A stretch of 64,000 bases of DNA from Shinella sp. CPCC 101442 (GTDB lineage: Bacteria > Pseudomonadota > Alphaproteobacteria > Rhizobiales > Rhizobiaceae): contig NZ_JALIQS010000005.1 in assembly GCF_024704725.1 (NCBI RefSeq), forward strand, positions 308,688 to 372,687. The letters are read 5' to 3'. The position numbers were made by a program, and so were the translations under genes. The notes beneath the pieces are model-generated. The model saw only the letters and a program-made list of their open reading frames with translations. It was not told the DNA's origin and did no database searches. Numbering within the stretch: the first letter of the stretch is position 1; the number at the start of each line of letters is the position of its first letter. This document shows, in pieces, positions 25,089 to 35,302 of the stretch.

Positions 25089-26339
25089 ATGCGTTACTCC
25101 GCTCTCTCCATTCTAAAACAAGCCTTTGCCGGAAATCTCGGCTGGAAACCTGCATGGCGGGAGCCCGAGCCGAAATCCCATTACGACGTAATCATCGTCG
25201 GTGGCGGCGGACATGGCCTTGCAACAGCCTACTATCTCGCCAAGGAATTCGGTATCCGCAATGTCGCGGTGATCGAGAAGGGGTATCTCGGCTCGGGCAA
25301 TGTCGGCCGCAACACGACGATCGTGCGCTCGAACTACATGCTGCCCGGCAACGAGCCGTTCTACGAGTTTTCACTGAAACTGTGGGAGGGGCTGGAGCAG
25401 GCGCTCAACTACAATGTGATGCTCTCGCAGCGCGGCATTATCAGCCTCTATCATAACGATGGTCAGCGCGATCATTATACGCGGCGCGGCAATGCTATGA
25501 TGATGGAAGGGGTGGCCGCCGAGCAGCTCGATCGCGAGACGCTGAAGAAGATGCTGCCCTTCCTCAATTTCGACCATGCGCGTTTCCCGATTATCGGCGG
25601 GCTGTTGCAAAAGCGCGCCGGCACGGCGCGGCACGACGCCGTCGCCTGGGGTTTTGCGCGCGGCGCCGATAGGCTTGGTGTCGATCTCATTCAGAATTGC
25701 GAGGTTACCGGCATTCGCCGGGAGAACGGCGTCGTCATCGGCGTCGAGACGACGAAGGGTTTTATCGGTTGCAACAGGCTGGGGCTTGCGGCGGCGGGCA
25801 ACTCATCGCGCGTCGGCGCGATGGCGGGGCTGAAGCTGCCGCTGGAAAGCCATGTGCTGCAGGCTTTCGTGACGGAGGGGCTGAAGCCCTGCATCGATCA
25901 CGTCATCACCTATGGCGCCGGGCATTTCTACATTTCGCAGTCGGACAAGGGCGGGCTGGTCTTCGGTGCGGAGATCGATGGCTACTCTTCCTATGCGCAG
26001 CGCGGCAACCTCGCGACGGCGGAGCATGTGATGGAGGAGGGGGTGACCATGATTCCCGGCCTTTCGCGCGTGCGTGTGCTGCGCAGTTGGGGCGGCGTCA
26101 TGGACATGTCGATGGATGGTTCGCCGATCATCGACAAGACGCCCATCGATAACCTCTACCTCAATTGCGGCTGGTGTTATGGCGGCTTCAAGGCGACGCC
26201 GGCGTCCGGTTTCTGCTTTGCCCATCTCATCGCCAAGGGCGAGAGCCATCACGTGGCGCGTGCGCTCCGGCTCGATCGTTTCGAGCGCGGTTTCCCGATC
26301 GACGAGGCGGGTGCCGGCACCCAGCCGAACCTGCATTGA
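25089..26339 (+). CDS. soxB: Sarcosine oxidase beta subunit
   Basis: A 416-residue flavoprotein subunit of heterotetrameric sarcosine oxidase. The dinucleotide-binding motif VIIVGGGGHGLATAYYL is at about residues 34-50. RHDAVAWGF (His near 182) matches the site that carries covalent FMN in known SoxB. The C-terminal SPIIDKTPIDNLYLNCGWCYGGFKATPASG is the usual active-site loop region. The enzyme oxidises sarcosine to glycine and passes the methyl carbon to tetrahydrofolate, releasing H2O2. It is the first gene of soxBDAG and divergent from cysQ. Confidence 0.95.
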   Translation: MRYSALSILKQAFAGNLGWKPAWREPEPKSHYDVIIVGGGGHGLATAYYLAKEFGIRNVAVIEKGYLGSGNVGRNTTIVRSNYMLPGNEPFYEFSLKLWEGLEQALNYNVMLSQRGIISLYHNDGQRDHYTRRGNAMMMEGVAAEQLDRETLKKMLPFLNFDHARFPIIGGLLQKRAGTARHDAVAWGFARGADRLGVDLIQNCEVTGIRRENGVVIGVETTKGFIGCNRLGLAAAGNSSRVGAMAGLKLPLESHVLQAFVTEGLKPCIDHVITYGAGHFYISQSDKGGLVFGAEIDGYSSYAQRGNLATAEHVMEEGVTMIPGLSRVRVLRSWGGVMDMSMDGSPIIDKTPIDNLYLNCGWCYGGFKATPASGFCFAHLIAKGESHHVARALRLDRFERGFPIDEAGAGTQPNLH

Positions 26340-26347
26340 GCTGAACC

Positions 26348-26623
26348 ATGGCGAGCCTGATTTCCTGTCCGCATTGCGGCACGCGTCCCAAGGAAGAGTT
26401 TTTCATCCGCGGTGACGCCAACCCCGTCCGCCCGGCGCCCATGGCGACCGACGAGGCGTGGAACGACTATGTGCATCTGCGGGTCAACCCACGCGGGCGT
26501 ATCCGTGAGCATTGGCAGCACGTGGCCGGCTGCCGGCGCTGGCTGGTTGTGGAGCGGGACAATTTCACCCATGAGGTGTTTGCCGTGACGGATGCGGCCA
26601 AGGCCGGGGAGGGTGCGCGATGA
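26348..26623 (+). CDS. soxD: Sarcosine oxidase delta subunit
   Basis: A 91-residue zinc-binding subunit. Cys7 and Cys10 (CPHC) with His58 and Cys62 (HVAGC) match the four zinc ligands described for SoxD. It begins 9 bp after soxB and overlaps soxA by ATGA, as expected for stoichiometric production of the heterotetramer. Confidence 0.95.
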   Translation: MASLISCPHCGTRPKEEFFIRGDANPVRPAPMATDEAWNDYVHLRVNPRGRIREHWQHVAGCRRWLVVERDNFTHEVFAVTDAAKAGEGAR

Positions 26624-29577
26624 GTGCCTTTCGCCTTGCCTCCGGCGGCCTTGTCGATCGCAGCCACACCCTGCGTTTCACCTTTGACGGAGCTAGCCTC
26701 ACCGGCCATGCCGGCGATACGCTCGCCTCGGCGCTGCTTGCCAACGACAGGCTTCTCCTCGGCCGCAGCTTCAAATATCACCGCCCGCGCGGCATCATGA
26801 CGGCGGGGCCATCGGAGCCGAACGGGCTTGTGACGGTCGGCAGCGGTGCAAGGCGCGATCCGAACACCAAGGCGACGGTTGCCGAGCTCTATGATGGTCT
26901 CGAAGCCCGCAGCCAGAACCGTTGGCCGAGCCTCGCCTATGACATCGGCGCGGTAAACAACCTGATGTCGCGCTTCCTGTCGGCGGGCTTCTACTACAAG
27001 ACCTTCATGTGGCCGGCCGCCTTCTGGGAAAAGGTCTACGAACCGCTGATCCGCCGCGCCGCCGGCCTCGGCCGAACGGACCTGCCGCGCGATCCCGATG
27101 CCTATGAGAAAAGCTGGGCGCATTGCGACCTCCTCGTGGTCGGCGCCGGTCCGGCGGGCCTTGCCGCAGCCCTTGTCGCGGCGCGGTCGGGGCTGCGCGT
27201 CATTCTTGCGGAGCAGGATTTCGTTCTTGGCGGCGCGCTGCTTTCCGAAACCGCACCTGTCGGCGGCGAGCCGCCCTATGTCTTCGCCCGGCGTGTGGTC
27301 GAGGAACTGCAGAACAGCCCGAACGTCACGCTTATGCCGCGCACCACCGTCTTCGGGTGGTACGACGACAATGTCTTCGGCGCGCTCGAACGCGTGCAGA
27401 AGGACGTTGCGGCGCTCGATGCCGCAAAGCCCGTCGAGCGGCTTTGGCGCATCGTGGCGAAGCACGCGATCCTTGCGACCGGTGCCGAGGAGCGGCCTTT
27501 GGTGTTCGGCGGCAACGACCGGCCGGGCATAATGACGGCAAGCGCCGTCAGCACCTATGCCAACCGCTTCGGCGTTGCGGCGGGCAAATCCGTCGCGATC
27601 TTTACCAATGGTTCGTCCGGCTATCGAACGGCGCAGGATCTCGCCGCCCGGGGCGTCGAAATCGCTGTGCTCATCGATAGCCGCGCGGCGTCCGGCGATG
27701 TGGCGCCCGATGGCGTGCGGCTTGTTCGCGGCGGGTCCATCGTCGATACGAAGGGGCGGCAGCGGGTCCGGGCGGTGGTTGCGGACCGCGGTGGCTTCGA
27801 AGAGCTGATTGGCTGCGACGCCGTGGCCATGTCAGGCGGCTGGAGCCCTGTCATCCACCTGGCCTGCCAGCGTGGTGGCAAGCCGGTCTGGTCGGAGGCC
27901 CTTCAGGCGTTCATGGCACCCGAAGCAGGACCGGCTCTGGTGACGGCGGGCGCGGCGGCGGGACATTATCGTCTCTCGGAATGTTTCGACGATGGCGCGC
28001 GCAAGGCGTCGGCGATTGTCGAGGCGATCGGTCGGCAGGCAGTCGGGATCGAGCGGCCTGTCATCGGTGAGGAAACCGATCCGTCCTTCACCGCGCTCTG
28101 GCATGTGCCGGGTGCGAAATCGAAGGCCTTTGTCGACTTCCAGAACGACGTGCACACCGGGGATCTCGGCCTTGCCGTGCGCGAGGGCTTCGGCCATGTC
28201 GAACATGCCAAGCGCTACACGACGGGCGGCATGGCGACGGACCAGGGCAAGCTCGGCAACATCAACGCCATCGGCATTCTCGCCGGCATGCGCGGGGTCA
28301 GCCCCGCGGAAGTCGGCACCACGACGTTCCGGCCGTTCTATACGCCGGTCTCCTTCGGTGCGCTCGCCGGCACGTCCGTCGACGGACACGCCATGCCGAT
28401 ACGTCGCTCGCCGCTGCATGGCTGGGCGGCGCGCAACGGCGCGGTCTTCATCGATGCAGGGCTTTGGTATCGCTCCTCCTGGTTCCCGAAGGCAGGTGAG
28501 AAGACCTGGCGGGAAAGCGTTGATCGCGAAGTGCGCACGGTGCGCGAAAACGCCGGCCTCTGTGATGTCTCGACGCTCGGCAAGATCGAAGTGTTCGGGC
28601 CGGATGCGGCGGAGTTCCTCAGCCGGCTCTATTGCAATCCCGTGTTGAAACTCCCCGTCGGCAAGGCCCGCTATGGCCTGATGCTGCGCGAGGACGGCAT
28701 GGTCTATGACGATGGCACGGTGAGCCGGCTAGGTGAGGATCATTTCTTCGTCACGACCACCACCGCCCTTGCCGGCGGCGTGCTCTCGCATATGGAATTT
28801 GCCGCGCAGGTGCTCTGGCCGGACCTGCGGGTGCGCTTCCTGTCGGTCTCCGACCAGTGGGCGCAGATGTCGATTGCGGGACCAAAGGCACGCGCAATCC
28901 TGCAGGCTGTCGTCGAGGACGACATTTCAAACGCGGCCTTCCCGTTCCTCGCGGCGCGTGCGGTGCGGCTCAAGGGCAATCTGAAGGCGCGGCTCTTCCG
29001 CATCTCGTTCTCCGGCGAACTCGCCTATGAACTGGCGGTGCCGGCCGGATATGGCGAGGCGGTGGCGGATGCGCTGATGCGGGCGGGTGCGCCGCATGGC
29101 ATCTGCGCCTATGGCGTGGAAACGCTGAACGTGCTGCGCCTCGAAAAGGGCCATGTCACCCATGCGGAACTTGACGGTCGCGTGACGCCCGACGACGCCG
29201 GTCTCGGCCGCATGATGGGCACGAGCAAGCCGGATTTCATCGGCAAGCGCCTCTCCGCCCGCTTCGGCCTGACGGCGGCCGACCGTGCGCAGCTTGTCGG
29301 TCTCAAGGTGCTGGAACCGGAGAAAGACATTCGCGCAGGTGCGCATCTGCTGAAGGACGGGGCAAAACCCTCGACGCTCAACGATCAGGGCTGGGTCAGC
29401 TCCGCCTGCTTCTCACCGACGCTCGGCGGGCACATCGCGCTCGCCTTCCTGAAATCCGGCCGGGAACGCTACGGCGAGAAAATCGTGGTCTGGGATCAGC
29501 TGCGCGGCGTGGAAACGTTTGCGGAAGTCTGCGATCCCGTCTTCGTCGACCGTGAAAACACCAAGCTGATGGCGTGA
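26620..29577 (+). CDS. soxA: Sarcosine oxidase alpha subunit
   Basis: A 985-residue subunit with three parts. The N-terminal 2Fe-2S-ferredoxin-like domain (GLVDRSHTLRFTFDG, FKYHRPRGIMTAGP) is followed by an NAD-binding domain (DLLVVGAGPAGLAAALVAAR near residue 170). The C-terminal aminomethyltransferase (GCV_T-like) domain starts at about residue 600 and binds tetrahydrofolate. Length and order match the family. It is coupled to soxD (ATGA) and followed after 10 bp by soxG. Confidence 0.95.
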   Translation: MSAFRLASGGLVDRSHTLRFTFDGASLTGHAGDTLASALLANDRLLLGRSFKYHRPRGIMTAGPSEPNGLVTVGSGARRDPNTKATVAELYDGLEARSQNRWPSLAYDIGAVNNLMSRFLSAGFYYKTFMWPAAFWEKVYEPLIRRAAGLGRTDLPRDPDAYEKSWAHCDLLVVGAGPAGLAAALVAARSGLRVILAEQDFVLGGALLSETAPVGGEPPYVFARRVVEELQNSPNVTLMPRTTVFGWYDDNVFGALERVQKDVAALDAAKPVERLWRIVAKHAILATGAEERPLVFGGNDRPGIMTASAVSTYANRFGVAAGKSVAIFTNGSSGYRTAQDLAARGVEIAVLIDSRAASGDVAPDGVRLVRGGSIVDTKGRQRVRAVVADRGGFEELIGCDAVAMSGGWSPVIHLACQRGGKPVWSEALQAFMAPEAGPALVTAGAAAGHYRLSECFDDGARKASAIVEAIGRQAVGIERPVIGEETDPSFTALWHVPGAKSKAFVDFQNDVHTGDLGLAVREGFGHVEHAKRYTTGGMATDQGKLGNINAIGILAGMRGVSPAEVGTTTFRPFYTPVSFGALAGTSVDGHAMPIRRSPLHGWAARNGAVFIDAGLWYRSSWFPKAGEKTWRESVDREVRTVRENAGLCDVSTLGKIEVFGPDAAEFLSRLYCNPVLKLPVGKARYGLMLREDGMVYDDGTVSRLGEDHFFVTTTTALAGGVLSHMEFAAQVLWPDLRVRFLSVSDQWAQMSIAGPKARAILQAVVEDDISNAAFPFLAARAVRLKGNLKARLFRISFSGELAYELAVPAGYGEAVADALMRAGAPHGICAYGVETLNVLRLEKGHVTHAELDGRVTPDDAGLGRMMGTSKPDFIGKRLSARFGLTAADRAQLVGLKVLEPEKDIRAGAHLLKDGAKPSTLNDQGWVSSACFSPTLGGHIALAFLKSGRERYGEKIVVWDQLRGVETFAEVCDPVFVDRENTKLMA

Positions 29578-29587
29578 GGTAGAGGCG

Positions 29588-30142
29588 ATGGCTTATGATT
29601 ATCAGGCGGTGCATGCTCTCGACGGCATGATCGGCGCAATCGCGGAGCGGCGGGCGAATCACCTCTCCGTCCATCGCACGATGGCGATCGCCATGGTTCT
29701 CGCCGGGCCCGGGCAGACGGCCGAGGCTGCTGGCATTCTCGTGTCGAACGGCGAATTCGAAGCGCGGTTTTCCGGCCCCGGCGAATGGCTCGTCCTGTCG
29801 CAGGTGCATGCGCCGGAGACGCTCGCCGCCGAGCTTTCCGTCCGCCTCGGCGGTTTCGCCTTTGTCGTCGATCAGAGCCACGGGCGTGTCGTGCTGACCC
29901 TTTCAGGGCCGGATGCCGCGCGCATTCTGGCGAACGGCATCGCGGTCGATCTTCATGCCGATGCCTTCCCCGTCGGCCGGGCGGCGAATGTGCTGTGCAA
30001 TCACCTCTCGCTCAATCTTGTCCGGACGGGCGACCAGAGTTTTGATCTCGTGGTCATGCGCAGCTTCGCCGGGGCCCTGGTGGACGATCTCAAGGTCATG
30101 GCGCGCAGCCACGACCTGTCGGTGGATTTCGCGACGCGTTGA
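29588..30142 (+). CDS. soxG: Sarcosine oxidase gamma subunit
   Basis: A 184-residue subunit related to a truncated GcvT fold. HLSVHRTMAIAMVLAGPGQT, GEWLVLS and DQSHGRVVLTLSGPDAARILANG are typical. It completes soxBDAG. A ribosome binding site (GAGGTAGAGG) precedes the ATG. The glyA and purU genes that accompany sox operons in Gram-positive bacteria are not present here. Confidence 0.93.
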   Translation: MAYDYQAVHALDGMIGAIAERRANHLSVHRTMAIAMVLAGPGQTAEAAGILVSNGEFEARFSGPGEWLVLSQVHAPETLAAELSVRLGGFAFVVDQSHGRVVLTLSGPDAARILANGIAVDLHADAFPVGRAANVLCNHLSLNLVRTGDQSFDLVVMRSFAGALVDDLKVMARSHDLSVDFATR

Positions 30143-30294
30143 ACCGCGTCCGCGCGCCGCTGCCCGACATCCAAAATCGACAAAGCGACATGAGGTTTCG
30201 CACCACGGGCTTGTGAGGCCTCCGGGGGACAAAATAGGCTGCGTTTCGTCTGCAGCACGAAGTTCCCTTTCAACCCGCCAAGCCGGAGTTTTTC

Positions 30295-32721
30295 ATGAAG
30301 AGCCATGCAAGGGTCGTCGTCATCGGGGGCGGCGTCGTCGGCTGTTCCGTCCTCTATCACCTGACCAAGTTCGGCTGGACCGATGTCGTGCTCGTCGAAC
30401 GCTCGGAGCTGACCTCCGGCTCGACCTGGCATGCGGCCGGCGGCATGCACACGATCAACGGCGATCCCAACGTCGCCAAGCTGCAGAAATACACGGTGGA
30501 ACTCTACAAGGAGATCCAGGACTATTCCGGCCAGGATATCGGCCTGCACATGACATCCGGCATGATGCTGGCATCGACCAAGGACCGGTTCGACTGGATG
30601 AAGTCGATCCTCGCCAAGGGCCGCTATATGGGCCTCGACGCGCATCTTCTGACGCCGAAGGAAGCGCATGAGCTGATGCCGCTGCTCGATCCCGACCAGT
30701 TTGTCGGGGCGGTGTTCGATCCGGTCGAAGGCCATCTCGATCCCTACGGCACGACGCATGCCTATGCGAAATCGGCCAAGAAGAACGGCGCCGACATCTA
30801 CCTGCACACCAAGGTGGAAGACCTGGTGCAGCGCGAGGACGGCAGCTGGCGCGTCATCACCAACAAGGGCGAGATCATCGCCGAGCATGTCGTCAACTGC
30901 GGCGGCCTCTGGGCGCGCGAGGTCGGCCGCATGGTCGGGCTCGAGCTGCCGGTGCTCGCCATGGAGCATATGTATCTCATCACCGAGGACATGCCCGAGG
31001 TCATCGAATTCAACCAGACGCGCGGCAAGGAGCTGATGCACTGCGTCGACTTCGACGGGGAAATCTATCTCCGCCAGGAGCGCAACGGCATGCTGATGGG
31101 CACCTATGAAAAGGCCTGCCGCCCGTGGTCGCCGCTGACGACCCCCTGGGATTTCGGCCACGAGCTGCTGGAAGAGGATATCGAGCGCATCACGCCGGAG
31201 CTGGAGGTGGGTTTCCGCCATTTCCCGGCTTTCAACAAGGCGGGCATCAAGAAGGTCATCAACGGCCCCTTTACCTTCTCGCCGGACGGAAATCCGCTCG
31301 TCGGTCCCGTGCGCGGCATGACGAACTACTGGTCGGCCTGCGCGGTCATGGCGGGTTTCAGCCAGGGCGGCGGCGTCGGTCTGGCGCTCGCCAACTGGAT
31401 GATCCACGGCGACCCCGGCTTCGACGTGTTCGCCATGGACGTTTCCCGCTACGGCGACTTTGCGACGCTCGGCTACACCAATGCCAAGGTGCGCGAAAAC
31501 TATTCGCGCCGCTTCTCGATCCGCTATCCGAACGAGGAGCTGCCGGCCGGCCGGCCGCTTTTGACGACGCCGATCTACGACAGGCTGAAGCAGGCCGGCG
31601 CGGTCTTCGGCGCGTCCTATGGTCTCGAAGCGCCGCTGTGGTTCGCGCCCGAGGGCGTCGAGGACCATTTCTCCTGGCGGCGCTCGACGGACTTCGAAAC
31701 GGTCGGCGCGGAGGCCAAGGCCGTCCGCGCGAGCGTCGGCCTGATGGAAACCTCGGGCTTTGCCAAATATGCGGTGAAGGGCAGGGCACCGGAGGCCTGG
31801 CTCGACCGGCTGCTGACCTGCCGCATGCCGGCGACGGGCCGCATGACGCTGGCGCCGATGCTGAAGGACGACGGCAAGCTCATCGGCGATTTCACGCTGG
31901 CCAAGCTCGGCGAGGGGGATTTCCTGCTCATCGGCTCCGGCATTGCCGAAGACTATCATATGCGCTGGTTCGAGAATCACCTGCCGGCTGACGGTTCGGT
32001 GACGCTCGAAGCGCTGAATCTTTCGCTCGTCGGCCTCGCCATTGCCGGGCCGAGGGCGCGCGATGTGTTGCAGAAACTGACACATCAGGACCTGTCGACG
32101 GCCGCTTTCGCTTTCATGGACGTGCGCCGCATGGATCTCGGCATGGCCTCGGCCATTGTCGGGCGCGTCAGCTATACCGGCGATCTCGGCTATGAAATCT
32201 GGATGAAGCCGCAATACCAGCGCTATCTCTACGATCTCATTCTGGAAGCCGGTGCCGAATTCGGTATTCGCCTCTTCGGGCTCCGCGCCTTGAATGCGCT
32301 GCGTCTCGAAAAATCCTATGGCAGCTGGTCGCGCGAATATCGTCCGCTCTATGGCCCGCTGGAGGCCGGGCTGGAGCGTTTCGTCGCGCTCCGCAAGGAC
32401 GCAGACTTCATCGGCAAGGCCGCAGCCAGGGCGGAGCGCGAGACGGGCGGGACGCTGCGTCTGCGTACCTTCATCCTGGATGCGAAGGATGCGGATGTGA
32501 TCGGCGACGAGCCGATCTATCTCGATGGCGAGGTGCGCGGCTGGGTGACGTCGGGCGGCTATGCCCATGCCGCCGGCCTTTCGGTCGCGGTCGGCTACGT
32601 GTCGAAGGAGATCGCGGACGTTGCAACCGGCTGGTCGATTGAACTTCTCGGCGAGGTGTTGCCGGCGCGTCTGCAAGCCGAACCGCTGTTCGATCCGTCG
32701 GGTGCGAAAATGCGTGGCTGA
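30295..32721 (+). CDS. Dimethylglycine/sarcosine dehydrogenase-like FAD and GcvT-domain enzyme
   Basis: An 808-residue two-domain enzyme. The FAD-binding N-terminus (VVVIGGGVVGCSVLYHL) is followed by SGSTWHAAGG, where His46 matches the histidine that carries FAD covalently in dimethylglycine and sarcosine dehydrogenases. The second half is an aminomethyltransferase (GCV_T) domain that would load formaldehyde equivalents onto tetrahydrofolate. It begins 152 bp after soxG with its own ribosome binding site (GGAG). The likely role is oxidation of dimethylglycine to sarcosine, feeding the sox enzyme; other N-methyl substrates are possible. Confidence 0.85.
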   Translation: MKSHARVVVIGGGVVGCSVLYHLTKFGWTDVVLVERSELTSGSTWHAAGGMHTINGDPNVAKLQKYTVELYKEIQDYSGQDIGLHMTSGMMLASTKDRFDWMKSILAKGRYMGLDAHLLTPKEAHELMPLLDPDQFVGAVFDPVEGHLDPYGTTHAYAKSAKKNGADIYLHTKVEDLVQREDGSWRVITNKGEIIAEHVVNCGGLWAREVGRMVGLELPVLAMEHMYLITEDMPEVIEFNQTRGKELMHCVDFDGEIYLRQERNGMLMGTYEKACRPWSPLTTPWDFGHELLEEDIERITPELEVGFRHFPAFNKAGIKKVINGPFTFSPDGNPLVGPVRGMTNYWSACAVMAGFSQGGGVGLALANWMIHGDPGFDVFAMDVSRYGDFATLGYTNAKVRENYSRRFSIRYPNEELPAGRPLLTTPIYDRLKQAGAVFGASYGLEAPLWFAPEGVEDHFSWRRSTDFETVGAEAKAVRASVGLMETSGFAKYAVKGRAPEAWLDRLLTCRMPATGRMTLAPMLKDDGKLIGDFTLAKLGEGDFLLIGSGIAEDYHMRWFENHLPADGSVTLEALNLSLVGLAIAGPRARDVLQKLTHQDLSTAAFAFMDVRRMDLGMASAIVGRVSYTGDLGYEIWMKPQYQRYLYDLILEAGAEFGIRLFGLRALNALRLEKSYGSWSREYRPLYGPLEAGLERFVALRKDADFIGKAAARAERETGGTLRLRTFILDAKDADVIGDEPIYLDGEVRGWVTSGGYAHAAGLSVAVGYVSKEIADVATGWSIELLGEVLPARLQAEPLFDPSGAKMRG

Positions 32722-32739
32722 TTGTCCCGTGACGTGAGG

Positions 32740-32773
32740 CGGCGATGTCCCAAGACGGGACGTCGCCGTTTTC
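32740..32773 (+). terminator. Terminator after the dimethylglycine dehydrogenase-like gene
   Basis: CGGCGATGTCCC (32740-32751), loop AAGAC, GGGACGTCGCCG (32757-32768), then TTTT. The stem is 12 bp with one wobble pair. The T run is short. Confidence 0.75.
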
Positions 32774-33007
32774 CCATTTTGTGCATCATTTTGCGCAACG
32801 GCGTCGGTTTCGCTGCCAATTTTTTGGTTTCCGTGGCGTTAATTACGTCATTTAACGCTTCTTACTAAAGAAATTGTCGATCGGGGCATTTTGGGCTTCC
32901 CTTTTGTATCGAAAGCGGTATGGAATCCCATTGTCTAAACAAGCTCAAAAATGAGCGACAAGAACAAGAGATGCGGCCCTCAGGGAACTGCATCCGGGGG
33001 ATTATAT

Positions 33008-33910
33008 ATGGAGTACTTCATCCAGCAGCTCGTCAACGGGCTGACTCTTGGATCTATTTATGGTCTGATAGCCATCGGCTACACCATGGTTTACGGCATC
33101 ATCGGCATGATCAATTTCGCCCACGGCGATATCTTCATGTTGGGTGGATTTGCCGCTCTCATCACCTTCCTTCTTCTGACAAGCGTTTTTGCCGGCCTTC
33201 CGGTCGTGCTTCTGCTGCTGGTCATGATCGCCGCCGCGATGCTCACCGCATCGCTGTGGAACTGGACGATCGAGAAGGTGGCGTACCGGCCGCTGCGCGG
33301 ATCCTTCCGCCTCGCGCCGCTGATCACCGCAATCGGCATGTCGATTGCGCTGTCGAACTTCATCCAGGTGACGCAGGGTCCGCGCAACAAGCCGATCCCG
33401 CCGATGGTGTCGTCGGTCTACAACGTCTTCGGCATCGCGATCTCGCTGAAGCAGCTCATCATCATGGTCCTGACGGTCACATTGCTCGCGGTGTTCTGGT
33501 ACATCGTCAACAAGACCTCGCTTGGTAGAGCGCAACGCGCTACCGAGCAGGACCGCAAGATGGCGGCGCTGCTCGGCATCGACGTCGACCGGACGATCTC
33601 CGTGACCTTCATCATGGGCGCCTCGCTCGCTGCCGTCGCCGGCACCATGTACCTGATGTATTACGGTGTGACCGTCTTCACCGACGGCTTCATTCCGGGG
33701 GTCAAGGCCTTCACGGCTGCGGTTCTGGGCGGCATCGGCTCGCTGCCGGGTGCGGTTCTCGGCGGCCTTCTCATCGGCCTCATCGAGAGCCTGTGGTCCG
33801 CCTACTTCACCATCGACTACAAGGACGTCGCGACGTTCTCCATCCTCGCCATCGTCCTGATCTTCAAGCCGTCCGGTATTCTCGGACGACCGGAAGTCGA
33901 GAAGGTTTGA
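33008..33910 (+). CDS. livH: Branched-chain amino acid ABC transporter permease
   Basis: A 300-residue inner-membrane permease of the LivH family with about eight hydrophobic segments. YGLIAIGYTMVYGIIGMINFAHGD is the family signature, and the EAA-like loop (LGRAQRATEQDRKMAALLGID) contacts the ATPase. I chose ATG 33008 (MEYFIQQL), which follows GGGGG; the frame is open to 32951. It is the first gene of a six-gene operon. Confidence 0.94.
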   Translation: MEYFIQQLVNGLTLGSIYGLIAIGYTMVYGIIGMINFAHGDIFMLGGFAALITFLLLTSVFAGLPVVLLLLVMIAAAMLTASLWNWTIEKVAYRPLRGSFRLAPLITAIGMSIALSNFIQVTQGPRNKPIPPMVSSVYNVFGIAISLKQLIIMVLTVTLLAVFWYIVNKTSLGRAQRATEQDRKMAALLGIDVDRTISVTFIMGASLAAVAGTMYLMYYGVTVFTDGFIPGVKAFTAAVLGGIGSLPGAVLGGLLIGLIESLWSAYFTIDYKDVATFSILAIVLIFKPSGILGRPEVEKV

Positions 33911-33913
33911 TCC

Positions 33914-35302
33914 ATGTCCATCATTTCGAACACCAATGAGAGCGCCGGCGGTAATCTGACGGCGCGGGCTCTGCGCGAGGGCATTTTTGCCGGTATCATC
34001 GCGCTCGGCCTCTTCGTCCTGTTCGTCGGTCTCGAGACCACGCAGAACATCCGCAACGAGCTCGTGCTCAACCAGCGCTGGGGTCTGCTCGCGGTCTTCG
34101 TGATCGTCGCCGCCGTCGGCCGCTTTGTGACCGTCGCCTATATCCGCCCCTCGATGGCTGCCCGCAAGGCAGCGGCCTCGAAGGCGGTCGCGGAGACGGA
34201 GGAAAGCTTCTTCAAGCGTAATTTCAGCAAGATCGCCATCGCGGCCCTTCTGATCTATCCGCCGCTGATGGTCATGCTCTTCGGCGTGCAGGGCTCGCTG
34301 AAGTGGGTCGACAATTTCGGCATCCAGATCCTCATCTATGTGATGCTCGCCTGGGGCCTTAACATCGTCGTCGGTCTCGCCGGCCTGCTCGACCTCGGCT
34401 ATGTCGCCTTCTACGCGGTCGGCGCCTATTCCTACGCGCTGCTCTCGCAGCAGTTCGGCTTCTCCTTCTGGGTGCTTCTGCCGCTCGCCGGTATCCTTGC
34501 CGCCTTCTGGGGCATGATCCTCGGTTTCCCGGTGCTGCGTCTGAAGGGCGACTATCTCGCCATCGTGACGCTCGCCTTCGGGGAAATCATCCGACTCGTG
34601 CTGATCAACTGGACGGAAGTCACCCGCGGCACCTTCGGCGTCTCGGGCATTCCGAAGGCTTCGGTCTTCGGCATCTGGTCCTTCGACGTCAGCGCGCCGA
34701 ACAACTTCGCCAAGGTCTTCGGTCTGCCGATGTCGTCGGCCTACTACAAGATCTTCCTGTTCTATCTCATCCTGGCGCTGGCTCTGCTGACCGCCTATGT
34801 GACGATCCGCCTGCGCCGCATGCCGATCGGCCGCGCCTGGGAGGCGCTGCGTGAAGACGAGATCGCCTGCCGTTCGCTCGGCATCAACACGGTGACGACC
34901 AAGCTGACGGCCTTTTCCATCGGCGCGATGTTCGGCGGCTTTGCCGGCTCCTTCTTCGCTGTGCGCCAGGGCTTCGTCTCGCCGGAAAGCTTCGTCTTCC
35001 TCGAATCGGCGATCATCCTCGCCATCGTGGTTCTCGGCGGCATGGGCTCGCTTGTCGGCATCGCCGTCGCTGCGGTGGTCATGGTTGGCGGCACGGAACT
35101 GCTGCGCGAAATGACGTTCCTGAAGGCCATCTTCGGGCCGGAGTTCACGCCCGAACTCTACCGCATGCTGATCTTCGGCCTCGCCATGGTCGTCGTCATG
35201 GTCTGGAAGCCGCGCGGCTTCGTCGGAAGCCGTGAACCGACCGCCTTCCTTCGGGAACGCAAGGCAGTCTCCGGTAGCTTCACCAAGGAAGGGCACGGTT
35301 GA
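33914..35302 (+). CDS. livM: Branched-chain amino acid ABC transporter permease
   Basis: A 462-residue LivM permease. The N-terminal third (two hydrophobic segments and a charged linker) precedes the conserved core [26 protein letters not shown]. The coupling loop is [21 protein letters not shown]. It starts 3 bp after livH and its stop overlaps the livG start (TGATG). It pairs with LivH to form the channel. Confidence 0.95.
   Translation: MSIISNTNESAGGNLTARALREGIFAGIIALGLFVLFVGLETTQNIRNELVLNQRWGLLAVFVIVAAVGRFVTVAYIRPSMAARKAAASKAVAETEESFFKRNFSKIAIAALLIYPPLMVMLFGVQGSLKWVDNFGIQILIYVMLAWGLNIVVGLAGLLDLGYVAFYAVGAYSYALLSQQFGFSFWVLLPLAGILAAFWGMILGFPVLRLKGDYLAIVTLAFGEIIRLVLINWTEVTRGTFGVSGIPKASVFGIWSFDVSAPNNFAKVFGLPMSSAYYKIFLFYLILALALLTAYVTIRLRRMPIGRAWEALREDEIACRSLGINTVTTKLTAFSIGAMFGGFAGSFFAVRQGFVSPESFVFLESAIILAIVVLGGMGSLVGIAVAAVVMVGGTELLREMTFLKAIFGPEFTPELYRMLIFGLAMVVVMVWKPRGFVGSREPTAFLRERKAVSGSFTKEGHG

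Noticed and set aside
30001..32676. An 891-codon minus-strand frame opposite the dimethylglycine dehydrogenase-like gene
   Set aside because: No recognisable domain; composition is that of an antisense shadow of a GC-rich gene.
33002..35296. A 764-codon minus-strand frame opposite livH and livM
   Set aside because: The product is an extreme His/Asp/Glu/Arg-rich sequence, the usual antisense of membrane-protein genes.
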